Shown here: piece by piece, positions 1-9,725 of the stretch
How positions within the stretch are numbered: position 1 is the first letter of the stretch
How the letters are laid out: each line of letters opens with the position of its first letter
Assembly: GCA_013373125.1 (NCBI GenBank)
Contig: JABXIK010000021.1
Coordinates: forward strand, 1 to 44,585
DNA: 44,585 nucleotides
From: Gammaproteobacteria bacterium
Lineage (GTDB): Bacteria; Pseudomonadota; Gammaproteobacteria; Pseudomonadales; Oceanobacteraceae
Reading direction: 5' to 3'
Position numbers and translations under genes: made by a program
Notes under the pieces: generated by a model
Seen by the model: the letters and a program-made list of their open reading frames with translations, nothing else
Told to the model about the DNA's origin: nothing
The model's database searches: none

Positions 1-204
1 ACAACCGCTAAGAAAACCACTGCGAAAAAGTCTACGGCTAAGAAAACCACAGCCAAGAAGACGACTGCTAAGAAAACCACAGCGAAAAAGACAACTGCTA
101 AGAAGTCTACAGCTAAAAAGACAACCGCTAAGAAAACCACAGCGAAAAAGTCCACAGCTAAGAAGACAACTGCCAAGAAGTCTACCGCTAAGAAAACCAA
201 ATAA
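1..204 (+). CDS. Histone-like lysine-rich repeat protein, C-terminal part (5' end outside window)
   Basis: The frame is open from base 1 to a TAA at 202-204 and gives 67 residues: 13 perfect pentapeptides of the form (T/S)TAKK followed by TK. The composition is almost only Lys, Thr, Ala and Ser, like the basic tails of bacterial histone H1-like and AlgP/PhaF-type proteins, which bind DNA or polyanions through disordered Lys/Ala-rich repeats. Synonymous codons vary among units (acc/aca/act/acg, aag/aaa), so the repeat is kept at protein level rather than being a fresh DNA slippage product. The N-terminal domain lies outside the window, so the family is not certain. A hairpin terminator follows directly. 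Confidence 0.75.
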   Translation, partial: TTAKKTTAKKSTAKKTTAKKTTAKKTTAKKTTAKKSTAKKTTAKKTTAKKSTAKKTTAKKSTAKKTK

Positions 205-219
205 TCCCATTTGGCTTTC

Positions 220-249
220 AAAAAAACCCAGCTCATGCTGGGTTTTTTT
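220..249. terminator. Bidirectional intrinsic terminator
   Basis: The stem CCCAGC (227-232) / GCTGGG (237-242) has loop TCAT. An A-tract flanks it on the left and a T-tract on the right. It can terminate both the plus-strand histone-like gene and the convergent minus-strand dsbD. Confidence 0.85.
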
Positions 250-272
250 ATGCCTAAATTTTACATTAGGTA

Positions 273-2051
273 TTAATGATCGAACTGTTGTAAGTGACGA
301 AGAAATTCCGCTTTCTTTATATCGCCGATAATATGGGCTTCGGGAAGGGCGTCGCCATTGAGTCCGAAAAACAGTAAAGCCGGTGGCCCAAATAAGTTAT
401 GTTGTTCAAGAAATGCTTTGTGCTCATCAGTGAAGTCCGTCATGTCATATTTGATGCGCACAAAATGACTTAATTCATCTCGAACCTCGGCATCCTTAAA
501 TAGGGTGTTGCTCATGATTTTGCATTCAATGCACCAGTCTGCATACACATCAACAAAGACGAGTTTTTCATTGGCTTTTGCATTGGATAGTTTTTGTTGT
601 AATTCGGAGTTACTAGAAGTCACCTCAAAGAAACGATCCTTTTTGGAAATAACTTCGGAATTGGTCGAATCAATATTGGGTCGGCTAACTTGAGTCGAGC
701 CTAATACCAGCTTGAACAATAACGCAGATGCAAACACAAATCCTAATAAGGCTAACGCCTTGATAAAACGTTTGCCATAACCATGTGCCGGCTCAAACGC
801 CCCTAACATGACAGTATAAATACCGAGCAATGCAATCCAACCACTCATGTATAGTGTTTCTGGGATGAAGCGCCCTAGCAACCACCAAGCAACCGCCAGA
901 AGCAGTACGCCAAAGAAGTGTTTGACGGCATCCATCCACGGACCTGCTTTGGGTAAAACGTAAGCGCCTGTTGTGCCGATGATAATTAATGGCAGGCCCA
1001 TGCCTAATCCAAGCGCAAATAGGGCTAGACCGCCTAGTACCGCATCGCCGGTAGAGCTGATGTACAAAAGCGCGCCGGCAAGTGGCGCGCTGACACAAGG
1101 GCTGACAACGATAGCACTCAAAGCACCCATTAATAATACGCTGATCAAGCTGCCGCCTTGTTGCTTTTGATTTAAGCGATCAATGGGATCTTGAATAAAT
1201 CTGGGTAGGCGTAACTCATACACTCCAAACATGGCTAAGGAGAGCAATACAAATAACACCGCAAAAATACTCAGCACCCAAGGTTGTTGCATGTAAATCT
1301 GAATATTGAAACTGGCGCCCAGAGATCCTACGACGACACCGGCAACGGCATATGTAATGGCCATGCCCAAAACATAAATCGACGAAAGTACAAAACCACG
1401 CTTAGGCGTGAGATGTTTTTGCCCCGCTATGATGCTGGAAATAATCGGCATCATAGGCAGTACGCAAGGGGTAAATGTGAGGCCCATACCCAGCACTAAA
1501 AATGTGGCCAGAATCAGTGCTAATCCTGCATTTTGTAAGAAGCCCAAAATGCCACTGGCTTGATTTAAAGATGTATCTTTTGCTGCTGTATTGTTCACAG
1601 CAGGTGTTGAGGCCGTGAAAGATTCGATATCCAAAACCGCTGTTTGCGGCGGATAGCATAGGCCAATGGCTTCATCGCAGCCTTGATAGCGAATTTTTAA
1701 TTGTTGCGTGTAGGTCGGCAATTGGGATAAGTCGATGTTGGCGGTGGCGGCGTAATAAAACACGGCCACATCGCCGAAATTAGGGTCAGAAATGGTCTCT
1801 GCTTGTTCTGCAAATGTCGCATGAGGGTAAGGGGTTTTATCTAAAAGTTGTACGGCAAACTTGTCACGATAGAGGTAAATGTTATCTGCTAGTGTGAAGC
1901 TGATAATAAGCGTCTGTTGGTTTTGCTCGCTCGTAAATTGGATGGCTTCGTGGGCAGGTAATGGGCCTGTGGCGTCATTGGAAAACAAACCAGCCCAGCT
2001 TGTACTGGCAATGGTTAATAAAAGAAGAAATAAATAGCGGGCCATTATCAT
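273..2051 (-). CDS. dsbD: Thiol:disulfide interchange protein DsbD
   Basis: This inner-membrane reductant conduit passes electrons from cytoplasmic thioredoxin to periplasmic DsbC/DsbG-type and cytochrome c maturation partners. The 592 residues show all three DsbD modules: a signal peptide (about 1-20); an N-terminal periplasmic domain with the redox pair C125/C132 in a CDEAIGLCYPP context; a multi-spanning membrane domain from about 170 to 450 with one cysteine in each half (C196 in TPCVLP, C319 in SPCVSAP); and a C-terminal thioredoxin domain with WCIEC (C507/C510). All six catalytic cysteines are present, so it should be active. An ATG at 2045 sits at better distance from a GAG ribosome site than the ATG at 2051, so the start may be two codons later. 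It ends next to a shared terminator and lies behind ispB on the same strand. Confidence 0.95.
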   Translation of the reverse strand: MIMARYLFLLLLTIASTSWAGLFSNDATGPLPAHEAIQFTSEQNQQTLIISFTLADNIYLYRDKFAVQLLDKTPYPHATFAEQAETISDPNFGDVAVFYYAATANIDLSQLPTYTQQLKIRYQGCDEAIGLCYPPQTAVLDIESFTASTPAVNNTAAKDTSLNQASGILGFLQNAGLALILATFLVLGMGLTFTPCVLPMMPIISSIIAGQKHLTPKRGFVLSSIYVLGMAITYAVAGVVVGSLGASFNIQIYMQQPWVLSIFAVLFVLLSLAMFGVYELRLPRFIQDPIDRLNQKQQGGSLISVLLMGALSAIVVSPCVSAPLAGALLYISSTGDAVLGGLALFALGLGMGLPLIIIGTTGAYVLPKAGPWMDAVKHFFGVLLLAVAWWLLGRFIPETLYMSGWIALLGIYTVMLGAFEPAHGYGKRFIKALALLGFVFASALLFKLVLGSTQVSRPNIDSTNSEVISKKDRFFEVTSSNSELQQKLSNAKANEKLVFVDVYADWCIECKIMSNTLFKDAEVRDELSHFVRIKYDMTDFTDEHKAFLEQHNLFGPPALLFFGLNGDALPEAHIIGDIKKAEFLRHLQQFDH

Positions 2052-2133
2052 GTCTCAAAAATTTTTACTGGGACAATGATGATATAAATAAGTGCCATTG
2101 CACAGGACAATAGCACTTAAGAGTTTGGATTTG

Positions 2134-3102
2134 TTAACTGTTACGAGAAAGGGCTAATTCCGCTAACGCAGCAAGCGCGTGTTTGGCGGGTGTATCCTCA
2201 AGCACGGCGATGGCGGTAATCGCGGCATCCACATGCTCGCGGGCCTTTTGATTGGTGTAATCAATGGCGCCGCAGGCTTGAACGATGGCAATGATCTCGG
2301 CTAGATTCTCGGTGCCACCTTTACGGATTGCTTGGCGAATCAGTTGCGCTTCTTCTTTACTGGCATTTTGCATGGCATAGATAAGTGGCAAAGTAGGCTT
2401 ACCTTCGGCAAGGTCATCCCCTACGTTTTTGCCGAGTTCTTCAGCGTTGCCCACGTAATCCAACACATCATCAACGAGCTGGAAGGCCATGCCTGTGTGG
2501 TGGCCGTATAGGCGTAGGGCTTCTTCTTGTTTAGCGTTGGCCTGAGCTAAAACGGCTCCAGAGTGGGAGCTGGCCTCAAATAACTGAGCGGTTTTGCCTT
2601 GGATGACATCCATGTATTTGGCTTCACTGACATCCGGGTTTTTCACGTTCATCAGCTGCATGACTTCCCCTTCGGCGATAACACGAGTGGATTTGGACAG
2701 AATATCCATAATCTTCATATCGCCCAGTTGCACCATCATTTCGAAGGCGCGGCTATAAAGGAAATCACCCACAAGAACACTGGGCGCATTACCCCATTTG
2801 GCGTTGGCGGTGGCTTTGCCACGGCGCAGATCAGATGTATCCACAACGTCGTCATGCAGAAGGGTTGCAGTGTGTAAGAATTCAATAATCGCGGCCAATA
2901 GAGCGTGATCTTGCTTGTCGTAGGAAAGGGACTTACAGGCCAGAAGAACCAATAGCGGGCGCATGCGCTTGCCACCACTTTCGATGATATGTTGGCCAAT
3001 TTTTTCCACCAAGGGTACATCACTGCGCAGTTGCTCTAAAATCAGCTCGTTAACTTGCTGAAAGTCCTGCTCTACAACCTGGTATATGTCTTTCACTAGC
3101 AT
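2134..3102 (-). CDS. ispB: Octaprenyl (polyprenyl) diphosphate synthase
   Basis: This long-chain trans-prenyltransferase condenses farnesyl diphosphate with isopentenyl diphosphate to make the side chain of ubiquinone. The 322 residues match the usual family length. The first aspartate-rich motif is DDVVD (84-88) and the second is DDVLD (211-215), both needed to hold the Mg-diphosphates; GGKRMRP near residue 43 is the substrate-binding loop. It is divergent from rplU, a gene order common in Gammaproteobacteria. Product chain length cannot be read from sequence by eye, so octaprenyl rather than nonaprenyl is by family convention. Confidence 0.95.
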   Translation of the reverse strand: MLVKDIYQVVEQDFQQVNELILEQLRSDVPLVEKIGQHIIESGGKRMRPLLVLLACKSLSYDKQDHALLAAIIEFLHTATLLHDDVVDTSDLRRGKATANAKWGNAPSVLVGDFLYSRAFEMMVQLGDMKIMDILSKSTRVIAEGEVMQLMNVKNPDVSEAKYMDVIQGKTAQLFEASSHSGAVLAQANAKQEEALRLYGHHTGMAFQLVDDVLDYVGNAEELGKNVGDDLAEGKPTLPLIYAMQNASKEEAQLIRQAIRKGGTENLAEIIAIVQACGAIDYTNQKAREHVDAAITAIAVLEDTPAKHALAALAELALSRNS

Positions 3103-3240
3103 GGATAAATCACTTTCCTCATGGAGGTGGGTATCCTAATGAGACAGGCTCATATAGGCAAGAAAAGAGAGGCGAAAATCCCGCCTAAATCGGCCTTTCA
3201 GGCCCCATCATGTCTGGGTGTTTCGGAAATTGGTTAATCT

Positions 3241-3269
3241 TTGCTTATTGCCCTGGTTTCCGATATAAT
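3241..3269 (+). promoter_or_regulatory. Sigma-70 promoter of rplU-rpmA, with about 170-nt leader
   Basis: TTGCTT (3241-3246) and TATAAT (3264-3269) are separated by 17 bp, a near-consensus promoter. It lies in the 342-bp ispB-rplU gap and leaves an unusually long GC-richer leader (about 3276-3444) with short dyads such as GGCCTAGGCC at 3412-3421. The rest of the gap (3103-3240) holds only short weak dyads. Confidence 0.7.
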
Positions 3270-3444
3270 CCGCGGCCGACTTGTCGTGCGCCCAATGCAC
3301 GTGGTCCGCTCCCTATCATAGAGCTTCCAAAGCGAGGTTCATAGAAGTAGGTGCCATCCCCCGAAAGGGCGGCAGCCAAGCAGCAACCGAACAGACAAGC
3401 GTTATTGTAATGGCCTAGGCCATGTAGCTCTTTGGAGAGAAAAT

Positions 3445-3756
3445 ATGTACGCAGTTATCGTAACTGGCGGTAAGCAATACCGCGTTGAAGAGGGGCAAAC
3501 CCTTAAAGTTGAAAAAATTGAAACTGCAACTGGCGAAACTGTTCAATTGGACAAAGTATTGCTAGTTGGCAATGGCGACGACGTTAAAATCGGTCAGCCA
3601 GTTGTTGCAGGTGCTAAAGTGACTGCAGAAGTTGTTGCTCACGGTCGTCATAAGAAAGTGAAAATCATCAAGTTCCGTCGTCGTAAGCACCACATGAAAC
3701 AAATGGGCCACCGTCAGTGGTTCACTGAACTGAAAATTACTGGCATTTCTGCTTAA
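3445..3756 (+). CDS. rplU: 50S ribosomal protein L21
   Basis: The protein is 103 residues, the standard length. It starts [17 protein letters not shown], the conserved L21 N-terminus, and contains the basic [16 protein letters not shown] block that contacts 23S rRNA. A GGAGAG ribosome site stands six bases before the ATG. It is the first gene of the rplU-rpmA transcript behind a strong promoter, with rpmA 112 bp downstream. Confidence 0.97.
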   Translation: MYAVIVTGGKQYRVEEGQTLKVEKIETATGETVQLDKVLLVGNGDDVKIGQPVVAGAKVTAEVVAHGRHKKVKIIKFRRRKHHMKQMGHRQWFTELKITGISA

Positions 3757-3868
3757 TATTTTCAAAGAATTGAACGGCTCGATCTCATTTATAGGATCAA
3801 GCAAACACTAATTAAAAGCTGGTTATATTGTTGGTGACGGTGATATAGCTGGTGAAGGAGAAGAAGGT

Positions 3869-4129
3869 ATGGCTCACAAAAAAGCCGGTGGTTCTACCCG
3901 TAACGGTCGTGACTCGCAAAGTAAACGTTTAGGTGTTAAAGCCTTTGGTGGTCAGTTTGTAAAAGCTGGTTCTATCATCGTTCGTCAACGCGGTACTAAA
4001 GTACACGCTGGTGACAACGTTGGTCTTGGTAAAGACCACACTCTTTTCGCGAAAGCCGATGGTTACGTGAAATTTGAGCAAAAAGGTCGCATCTTCCGTA
4101 AGCAAGTAAGCATCGTAGCTGCTAACTAA
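3869..4129 (+). CDS. rpmA: 50S ribosomal protein L27
   Basis: The protein is 86 residues. It starts [16 protein letters not shown], the typical N-terminus that reaches the peptidyl-transferase centre. It starts directly with that mature sequence, without the N-terminal cleavage extension seen in Firmicutes. The RBS GAAGGAG precedes the ATG. An intrinsic terminator follows at 4175-4209, so L21 and L27 form a two-gene unit separate from obgE. Confidence 0.97.
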   Translation: MAHKKAGGSTRNGRDSQSKRLGVKAFGGQFVKAGSIIVRQRGTKVHAGDNVGLGKDHTLFAKADGYVKFEQKGRIFRKQVSIVAAN

Positions 4130-4174
4130 TACGGCCGAGATAACTGGCGAATAGTCTTGTGCTTGCTGCCAGTC

Positions 4175-4209
4175 AAAAAGCTCTGTTGCTTAGGCACAGG
4201 GCTTTTTTT
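4175..4209 (+). terminator. Intrinsic terminator after rpmA
   Basis: AAAAAGCTCTGT pairs with ACAGGGCTTTTT across a nine-base loop (one G-T pair), ending in a T7 run. It separates the ribosomal-protein transcript from obgE. Confidence 0.8.
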
Positions 4210-4219
4210 AATTGCGTGA

Positions 4220-5524
<1,305 letters not shown>

Positions 5525-5629
5525 TGGGTTTGCAGGCTTCCTTGTACCCTGCAAAATACATGGCAAGTCGTTTTAAAATTATTAAAATACGTTAATCACA
5601 TCATAAGGCGCGCAGCAGCGCGAAAGAAT

Positions 5630-6748
5630 ATGTCCCGCCAAGCCCTTACAACTGCCAAGCGTATCGTCATTAAGATTGGCAGTGCATTATTAACCAATGA
5701 TGGTGCTGGATTAAATAAACAAGGCATTGCCAATTGGGTTGATCAGATCGCCGAGCTTAAAAAGCAAGGCTTGGAAATTATCCTCGTGTCGTCTGGCTCC
5801 GTGGCCGAAGGCATGACCCGCTTAGGTTGGAAAACCCGTCCAAAAGCCTTGCATGAATTACAAGCCGCCGCCGCCGTTGGCCAAATGGGCTTGGTTCAAT
5901 GTTATGAAAGCAATTTCGCCCGCCACGAATACCTTACCGCACAAGTGCTGCTGACCCATGCAGATTTATCCAACCGTAATCGATATTTGAATGCGCGCTC
6001 AGCCCTGCGTACCTTAATTGATTTAGGTGTGGTGCCGATTATCAATGAGAACGACACTGTTATTACGGATGAAATTCGCTTTGGTGATAACGACACTTTA
6101 GGTGCGTTGGTGGCAAACCTCATTGAAGCGGATGCGTTGATTATTCTGACGGATCAAGATGGTTTGTTTACTGCTGATCCTCGCGTAGATAAAACGGCTA
6201 CATTAATTGATAACGCACGAGCGGAAGATCCAATGATTCAAGCTATGGCCGGTGACGGTGGTGCATTAGGTCGTGGTGGTATGATCACAAAAGTACGCGC
6301 GGGTCGTTTAGCCGCGCGTAGCGGAGCGTGTTCCGTGATTGTGGGTGGTCGAATCGACAATGTGTTAACGCGCTTATACTCCGGCGAAAATTTGGGCACA
6401 TTGCTAACCAGTGATCAAGAACCCATGGCAGCACGCAAACAGTGGATCGCCGGACACTTACAAACACGCGGTGAAATCACATTGGATGCAGGTGCAGTAA
6501 AAGCATTACGTGATGGTGGTAAAAGTTTGTTGCCAGTAGGCGCCATTGCTGTAAACGGATACTTTGGGCGTGGCGAAGTAGTTGCCTGTATGGATGAATC
6601 AGGGCAAATAATTGCTAAAGGTTTAAGTAATTACAGCGCTCAAGAAACTCAAAAAATATTGAAAAAAGACAGTAAAGATATCATGGGAATCCTGGGGTAT
6701 ATGGACGAGCCAGAGTTAATTCATCGTGATAATTTGGTTTTGGTCTAA
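5630..6748 (+). CDS. proB: Glutamate 5-kinase
   Basis: It phosphorylates L-glutamate, the first step of proline synthesis. The 372 residues have the amino-acid-kinase domain from about 8 to 260 ([59 protein letters not shown]) and a C-terminal PUA domain from about 275 ([20 protein letters not shown]...). The length equals that of the two-domain ProB of Gammaproteobacteria. The obgE-proB neighbourhood is conserved in pseudomonads and relatives. A strong hairpin terminator follows directly. Confidence 0.96.
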   Translation: MSRQALTTAKRIVIKIGSALLTNDGAGLNKQGIANWVDQIAELKKQGLEIILVSSGSVAEGMTRLGWKTRPKALHELQAAAAVGQMGLVQCYESNFARHEYLTAQVLLTHADLSNRNRYLNARSALRTLIDLGVVPIINENDTVITDEIRFGDNDTLGALVANLIEADALIILTDQDGLFTADPRVDKTATLIDNARAEDPMIQAMAGDGGALGRGGMITKVRAGRLAARSGACSVIVGGRIDNVLTRLYSGENLGTLLTSDQEPMAARKQWIAGHLQTRGEITLDAGAVKALRDGGKSLLPVGAIAVNGYFGRGEVVACMDESGQIIAKGLSNYSAQETQKILKKDSKDIMGILGYMDEPELIHRDNLVLV

Positions 6749-6775
6749 TACCAAGTAGATTAAAAAACAAACAAT

Positions 6776-6802
6776 AAAAAAGCAGCCAATGGCTGCTTTT
6801 TT
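6776..6802 (+). terminator. Intrinsic terminator after proB
   Basis: A perfect 12-bp stem AAAAAAGCAGCC / GGCTGCTTTTTT with loop AAT. The T-rich arm and what follows make it a strong terminator that isolates the capsule locus from the housekeeping block. Confidence 0.88.
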
Positions 6803-7084
6803 ATTGTCTTTAATTTAATGCTTATCACGATAAATCTGTGATGCACTTATCTTTAAGCTGGCATTTAAGTTCAAATTGTAATCAAAGCTGGTTCTTTTTA
6901 CGTAATTTTAGGGTTGTATATCGGGCACATTGATTGTGCATTGTGAATTTAAATGAGTGCTTAAACTTTGTGCAAAAAACAAAGGATTGGTTTTATTTTA
7001 TACAACTCTGTAAGTTATTTCCTACATGGTTGTAAGCTAATGAATTAAAGTACTAAAAGTGTTGTTAATTTGTTCTGTTTTGAT

Positions 7085-7112
7085 TTGAACTGTAATTTTT
7101 TGAAACTATAAT
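7085..7112 (+). promoter_or_regulatory. Predicted capsule-operon promoter in a long AT-rich upstream region
   Basis: TTGAAC (7085-7090) and a perfect TATAAT (7107-7112) are spaced 16 bp apart. The 485-bp gap 6803-7287 has no credible ORF. Its first 280 bp are very AT-rich, the kind of DNA usually bound by H-NS-like silencers. The roughly 170-nt leader can fold two hairpins: ATCAAAC (7160-7166) with GTTTGAT (7184-7190), and TATCGT (7213-7218) with ACGATA (7235-7240). I did not find the ops/JUMPstart core (GGCGGTAGC) that recruits RfaH in enterobacterial capsule operons. Confidence 0.6.
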
Positions 7113-7287
7113 CCCACCCCACTTAAAAGCGTAGTCAAAGAGTAATTGTTTCTCGCTGCATCAAACTGAGGCATGGACAGACGGTTTGATATTCGCTTCC
7201 TGCATTTTAATTTATCGTAATAATTTATCTGATAACGATAGTTTTAGATAAATGCTGCGGACCTAGCATATTTTATCGAGATATAAC

Positions 7288-8265
7288 ATGGCTGTTATTA
7301 CACCGACATTCAATACTTCTTCTGATCTTACTCAAGCAGTTATTGAGGCCCATGATTCTGTACTTGAGCAAAGTCGTCAAATTCAGCGCTTAGCTCAATT
7401 TATAGATGAACAATTTAAATTAGCAGTAAATGCCATTCATAACTGTAAAGGTCGTCTGATTATTTCAGGCATGGGTAAGTCAGGTTTAATTGGTAAAAAA
7501 ATTGCGGCCACCATGGCATCTACTGGCACCTCATCATTTTATGTTCACCCTGGAGAGGCGTTTCATGGTGACTTAGGGATGATACGTCCAGAAGATATCG
7601 TTCTATTAATCACCAATAGTGGTGAAACTGACGAAGTCATTAAACTTATTCCTTCTCTCAAAAACTTTGGAAATACCATTATTGGCATGACTGGTAAGAT
7701 GGATAGTACTCTTGCTCAATATGCAGATATTACGCTAAATGTTTCCGTAGAGCGTGAAGTGTGCCCAAATAACTTAGCCCCTACCGCGTCCACCACTGCA
7801 ACATTAGTAATGGGCGATGCTTTAGCGGTTGCACTTATTCACATGAGTGACTTTAAACCAATGGACTTTGCCATGTTTCACCCAGGTGGCAGCCTAGGTA
7901 GAAAGCTATTAACGAAAGTGAAAGACGTCATGGTAAAAAACGACCTACCGTTTGTTAAGCCTGATGACACCATGCACAGCGTCATTATGACCATGACAAA
8001 TAGCCGTTTAGGTTTAGCCATGGTAATGCAAGACGATGTATTAATTGGCGTGATAACCGACGGGGACTTACGTCGAGCATTGGCAGAAGGGGTTGATTTA
8101 AAAGTAGCCACTGCCAAACAAACAATGTCCCTCGCGCCCATTACTATTCAAGAAGACGCAATGGTCGCCGATGGCGAAGAGCAAATGCGTAGCGCGCACA
8201 TCAAGCAAATCATCGTTAAAAACAGCGAAGACTGCGTAACTGGGGTATTGGAGTTTTTCCAGTAA
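7288..8265 (+). CDS. kdsD: Arabinose-5-phosphate isomerase (KdsD/KpsF)
   Basis: It converts ribulose 5-phosphate to arabinose 5-phosphate, the first committed step to Kdo. The 325 residues have an N-terminal SIS sugar-isomerase domain (about 35-190: SGMGKSGLIGKK, HPGEAFHGDLGM, ITNSGETDE) and two C-terminal CBS modules (about 208-325). Placement as first gene of a capsule locus is the position of kpsF in group 2 systems; a second housekeeping kdsD may exist in the lpt region, not visible here. The ribosome site is weak (CGAGATATAAC before ATG). kpsM starts seven bases after the stop, so translation is probably coupled. Confidence 0.93.
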   Translation: MAVITPTFNTSSDLTQAVIEAHDSVLEQSRQIQRLAQFIDEQFKLAVNAIHNCKGRLIISGMGKSGLIGKKIAATMASTGTSSFYVHPGEAFHGDLGMIRPEDIVLLITNSGETDEVIKLIPSLKNFGNTIIGMTGKMDSTLAQYADITLNVSVEREVCPNNLAPTASTTATLVMGDALAVALIHMSDFKPMDFAMFHPGGSLGRKLLTKVKDVMVKNDLPFVKPDDTMHSVIMTMTNSRLGLAMVMQDDVLIGVITDGDLRRALAEGVDLKVATAKQTMSLAPITIQEDAMVADGEEQMRSAHIKQIIVKNSEDCVTGVLEFFQ

Positions 8266-8271
8266 CTTATT

Positions 8272-9057
8272 ATGGCCCAGCAAAAGCGCAGCTCACTTCA
8301 AATCACCAAGGATACAGTTCATGCATTATTAATGCGCGAGCTGAAAACCCGCTTTGGTTCATCTAAACTGGGGTATTTTTGGGCTATAGCTGAACCAGTT
8401 GCTCAAGCATCAATTCTTGCCATTATTATGACAATAATAGGTAAAAGTAGCTTAGCAGGTGTTCCGGTTGCACTGTTTTTAATTTCTGGTGTGATGCCTT
8501 TCAAAGCATTCAACAAAACGGTGACTCAATTATCTGTGGGTATTTCATCAAATACGGCGTTATTTGCATATCGTCAAGTGAGTCCTATAGATCCAATCCT
8601 CACACGTTTGGTTATTGAACTCGCCACGTTTTTTATTGTGTACATGATTATTTTAGGTGTCATGGCGTGGTTGGGGTTAGATGTTTGGCCGCAAGATTTG
8701 TTAGCGCTTATTTCGGCTTCGCTATTATTGTTATTACTGGGTTTCGGTATCGCCTTGTGTATGAGCAGTGCTTTATTGTATTGGCAAGATGCTAACAAGT
8801 TATTGGGCATGGTCATGACCCCTATGTTTTTTATATCGGGCATTTTCTTTTGCGCCACCATGGTTCCCGCCAAATATTGGTATTTGTTCGCTTGGAATCC
8901 AATATTCCATGCCATTGAACTAAGCCGCGATGCGTTTTTTGCAAGCTATACCACGCCGGTTGGCAGTTGGGGCTATTTAGCGCTCACATCATTAAGTTTT
9001 GTGACAGTCGGTTTAATGCTCTACCGCGTTAATCGCATAAGGTTTGCTACCTTATGA
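8272..9057 (+). CDS. kpsM: Capsule ABC transporter permease KpsM
   Basis: This inner-membrane half of the ABC exporter moves lipid-linked capsule polymer out of the cytoplasm. The 261 residues carry about six membrane segments after a cytoplasmic N-terminus with the family pattern TRFGSSKLGYFWAIAEP. Family: ABC-2 type permease. The last four bases overlap the ATG of kpsT, which fits equal production of permease and ATPase. Confidence 0.93.
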   Translation: MAQQKRSSLQITKDTVHALLMRELKTRFGSSKLGYFWAIAEPVAQASILAIIMTIIGKSSLAGVPVALFLISGVMPFKAFNKTVTQLSVGISSNTALFAYRQVSPIDPILTRLVIELATFFIVYMIILGVMAWLGLDVWPQDLLALISASLLLLLLGFGIALCMSSALLYWQDANKLLGMVMTPMFFISGIFFCATMVPAKYWYLFAWNPIFHAIELSRDAFFASYTTPVGSWGYLALTSLSFVTVGLMLYRVNRIRFATL

Positions 9058-9725
9058 TCCAGTTTGAAAATGTCAGCAAGTATTACCCCACAAAACAAGG
9101 GCGACGTTACGTATTAAAAGAGGTGAATATCACACTGCCCACGGATGTGAGTATTGCTATTTTGGGGCCAAATGGGGTGGGTAAATCTACCTTGGTGCGC
9201 ATGTTGGGTGGGGCGGATTACCCAAATAAAGGCGATATAGTCAGCGATAAAAAAATCTCTTGGCCTTTAGGTCTTCAAGGCGGCTTACAAGGCAGCATGA
9301 GTGGCCGTGAAAATTGCCGATTTGTGGCGCGCATACATGGTTACAAAGATACCAAAGAGATCGAGCAAAAAGTATACGAGTTTGCCGAAATTGGTGCTTA
9401 TTTTGACGAGCCTGTAAAAAGCTATTCCAGTGGTATGCGTTCGCGAGTGGCCTTTGGTTTAACCATGGCATTTGATTTTGACTTTGATGTGCTACTAATC
9501 GATGAGCTAGGCGCGGTGGGGGATGCCAATTTTAGAAAAAAGAGCCAAACCTTATTAGAAAGTAAATTCGAAACCACCAAGCTTATCATGGTGAGCCATT
9601 CAATGGGTGAGCTGCGCAAATATTGCCAAGCGGGCATTGTAATAAAAAATCAAAACCTAGAGTTCTTCCCCAACTTGGAAGACGCCATACAAGAATACGA
9701 AGATACCTATGTCACAGCCAAATAA
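9054..9725 (+). CDS. kpsT: Capsule ABC transporter ATPase KpsT
   Basis: This is the ATP-hydrolysing subunit paired with KpsM. The 223 residues show Walker A GPNGVGKST near 39-47, signature YSSGMRSRVAFG, Walker B VLLIDELGAVGD and the switch histidine in VSHSMGEL. The short length without a C-terminal carbohydrate-binding extension is typical of KpsT and unlike O-antigen Wzt. It overlaps kpsM by 4 bp upstream and kpsE by 17 bp downstream. Confidence 0.94.
   Translation: MIQFENVSKYYPTKQGRRYVLKEVNITLPTDVSIAILGPNGVGKSTLVRMLGGADYPNKGDIVSDKKISWPLGLQGGLQGSMSGRENCRFVARIHGYKDTKEIEQKVYEFAEIGAYFDEPVKSYSSGMRSRVAFGLTMAFDFDFDVLLIDELGAVGDANFRKKSQTLLESKFETTKLIMVSHSMGELRKYCQAGIVIKNQNLEFFPNLEDAIQEYEDTYVTAK

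Noticed and set aside
3276..3444. Possible riboswitch or r-protein leader before rplU
   Set aside because: The leader is long and has some dyads, but I could not match it to a known L21 leader or riboswitch fold, so it is only noted with the promoter.
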